From: Oscillospiraceae bacterium
GTDB taxonomy: Bacteria > Bacillota > Clostridia > Oscillospirales > Oscillospiraceae
Direction: 5' to 3'
DNA length: 6,310 nucleotides
Assembly (NCBI GenBank): GCA_017558545.1
Contig: JAFYUG010000312.1
Span: 1 to 6,310 of the forward strand
Shown here one piece after another: positions 6,304-6,310 of the stretch. The position numbers and the translations under genes are program-made. How positions within the stretch are numbered: position 1 is the first letter of the stretch; every line of letters starts with the position of its first letter. The notes below the pieces were generated by a model. It saw only the letters and a list, made by a program, of their open reading frames with translations. It did not search any database and was not told the DNA's origin.

Positions 6304-6310
6304 TCAGCGC

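Overview
The window carries two genes on the + strand, one behind the other, that together look like the front part of a sortase-assembled pilus operon of a Gram-positive bacterium. Both proteins have a Sec signal peptide, Cna-B type modules, and the same C-terminal cell wall sorting signal (FPETGG, hydrophobic helix, basic tail). The InlB-type repeats, the paired Cys/His motif near the N-terminus of the first protein, and the moderate base composition suggest a gut-type member of Clostridia (Bacillota). That placement rests on family resemblance only; no marker gene is present.

Layout: 1-57 is a short leader with a CATACA hexanucleotide repeat cut by the window edge, then a ribosome binding site. 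58-4770 encodes a 1570-residue surface protein. Its order is signal peptide, two CxHxHC motifs, a unique N-terminal region containing an AT-rich and probably mosaic stretch, about five InlB/Flg_new-like repeats, an unassigned module with RWY and DGWHVDG motifs, four Cna-B domains, and the sorting signal. 4771-4896 is a 126-base spacer with a small hairpin, a C-rich imperfect direct repeat and the ribosome binding site of the next gene. 4897-6303 encodes a 468-residue major pilin: signal peptide, N-terminal domain, D2 isopeptide domain, Cna-B domain with E-box, sorting signal. 6304-6310 is too short to interpret.

How they probably work together: the large protein would be the tip adhesin (or a large ancillary pilin) and the smaller one the repeating shaft subunit. 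A class C sortase would cleave both at FPET|G and join them through a lysine of the shaft pilin. No sortase is in the window; it would be expected downstream. The most unusual points are the Cys/His clusters in both exported proteins, which share one spacing pattern, the lack of a recognisable YPK pilin motif in the shaft protein, and the AT-rich block inside the adhesin.
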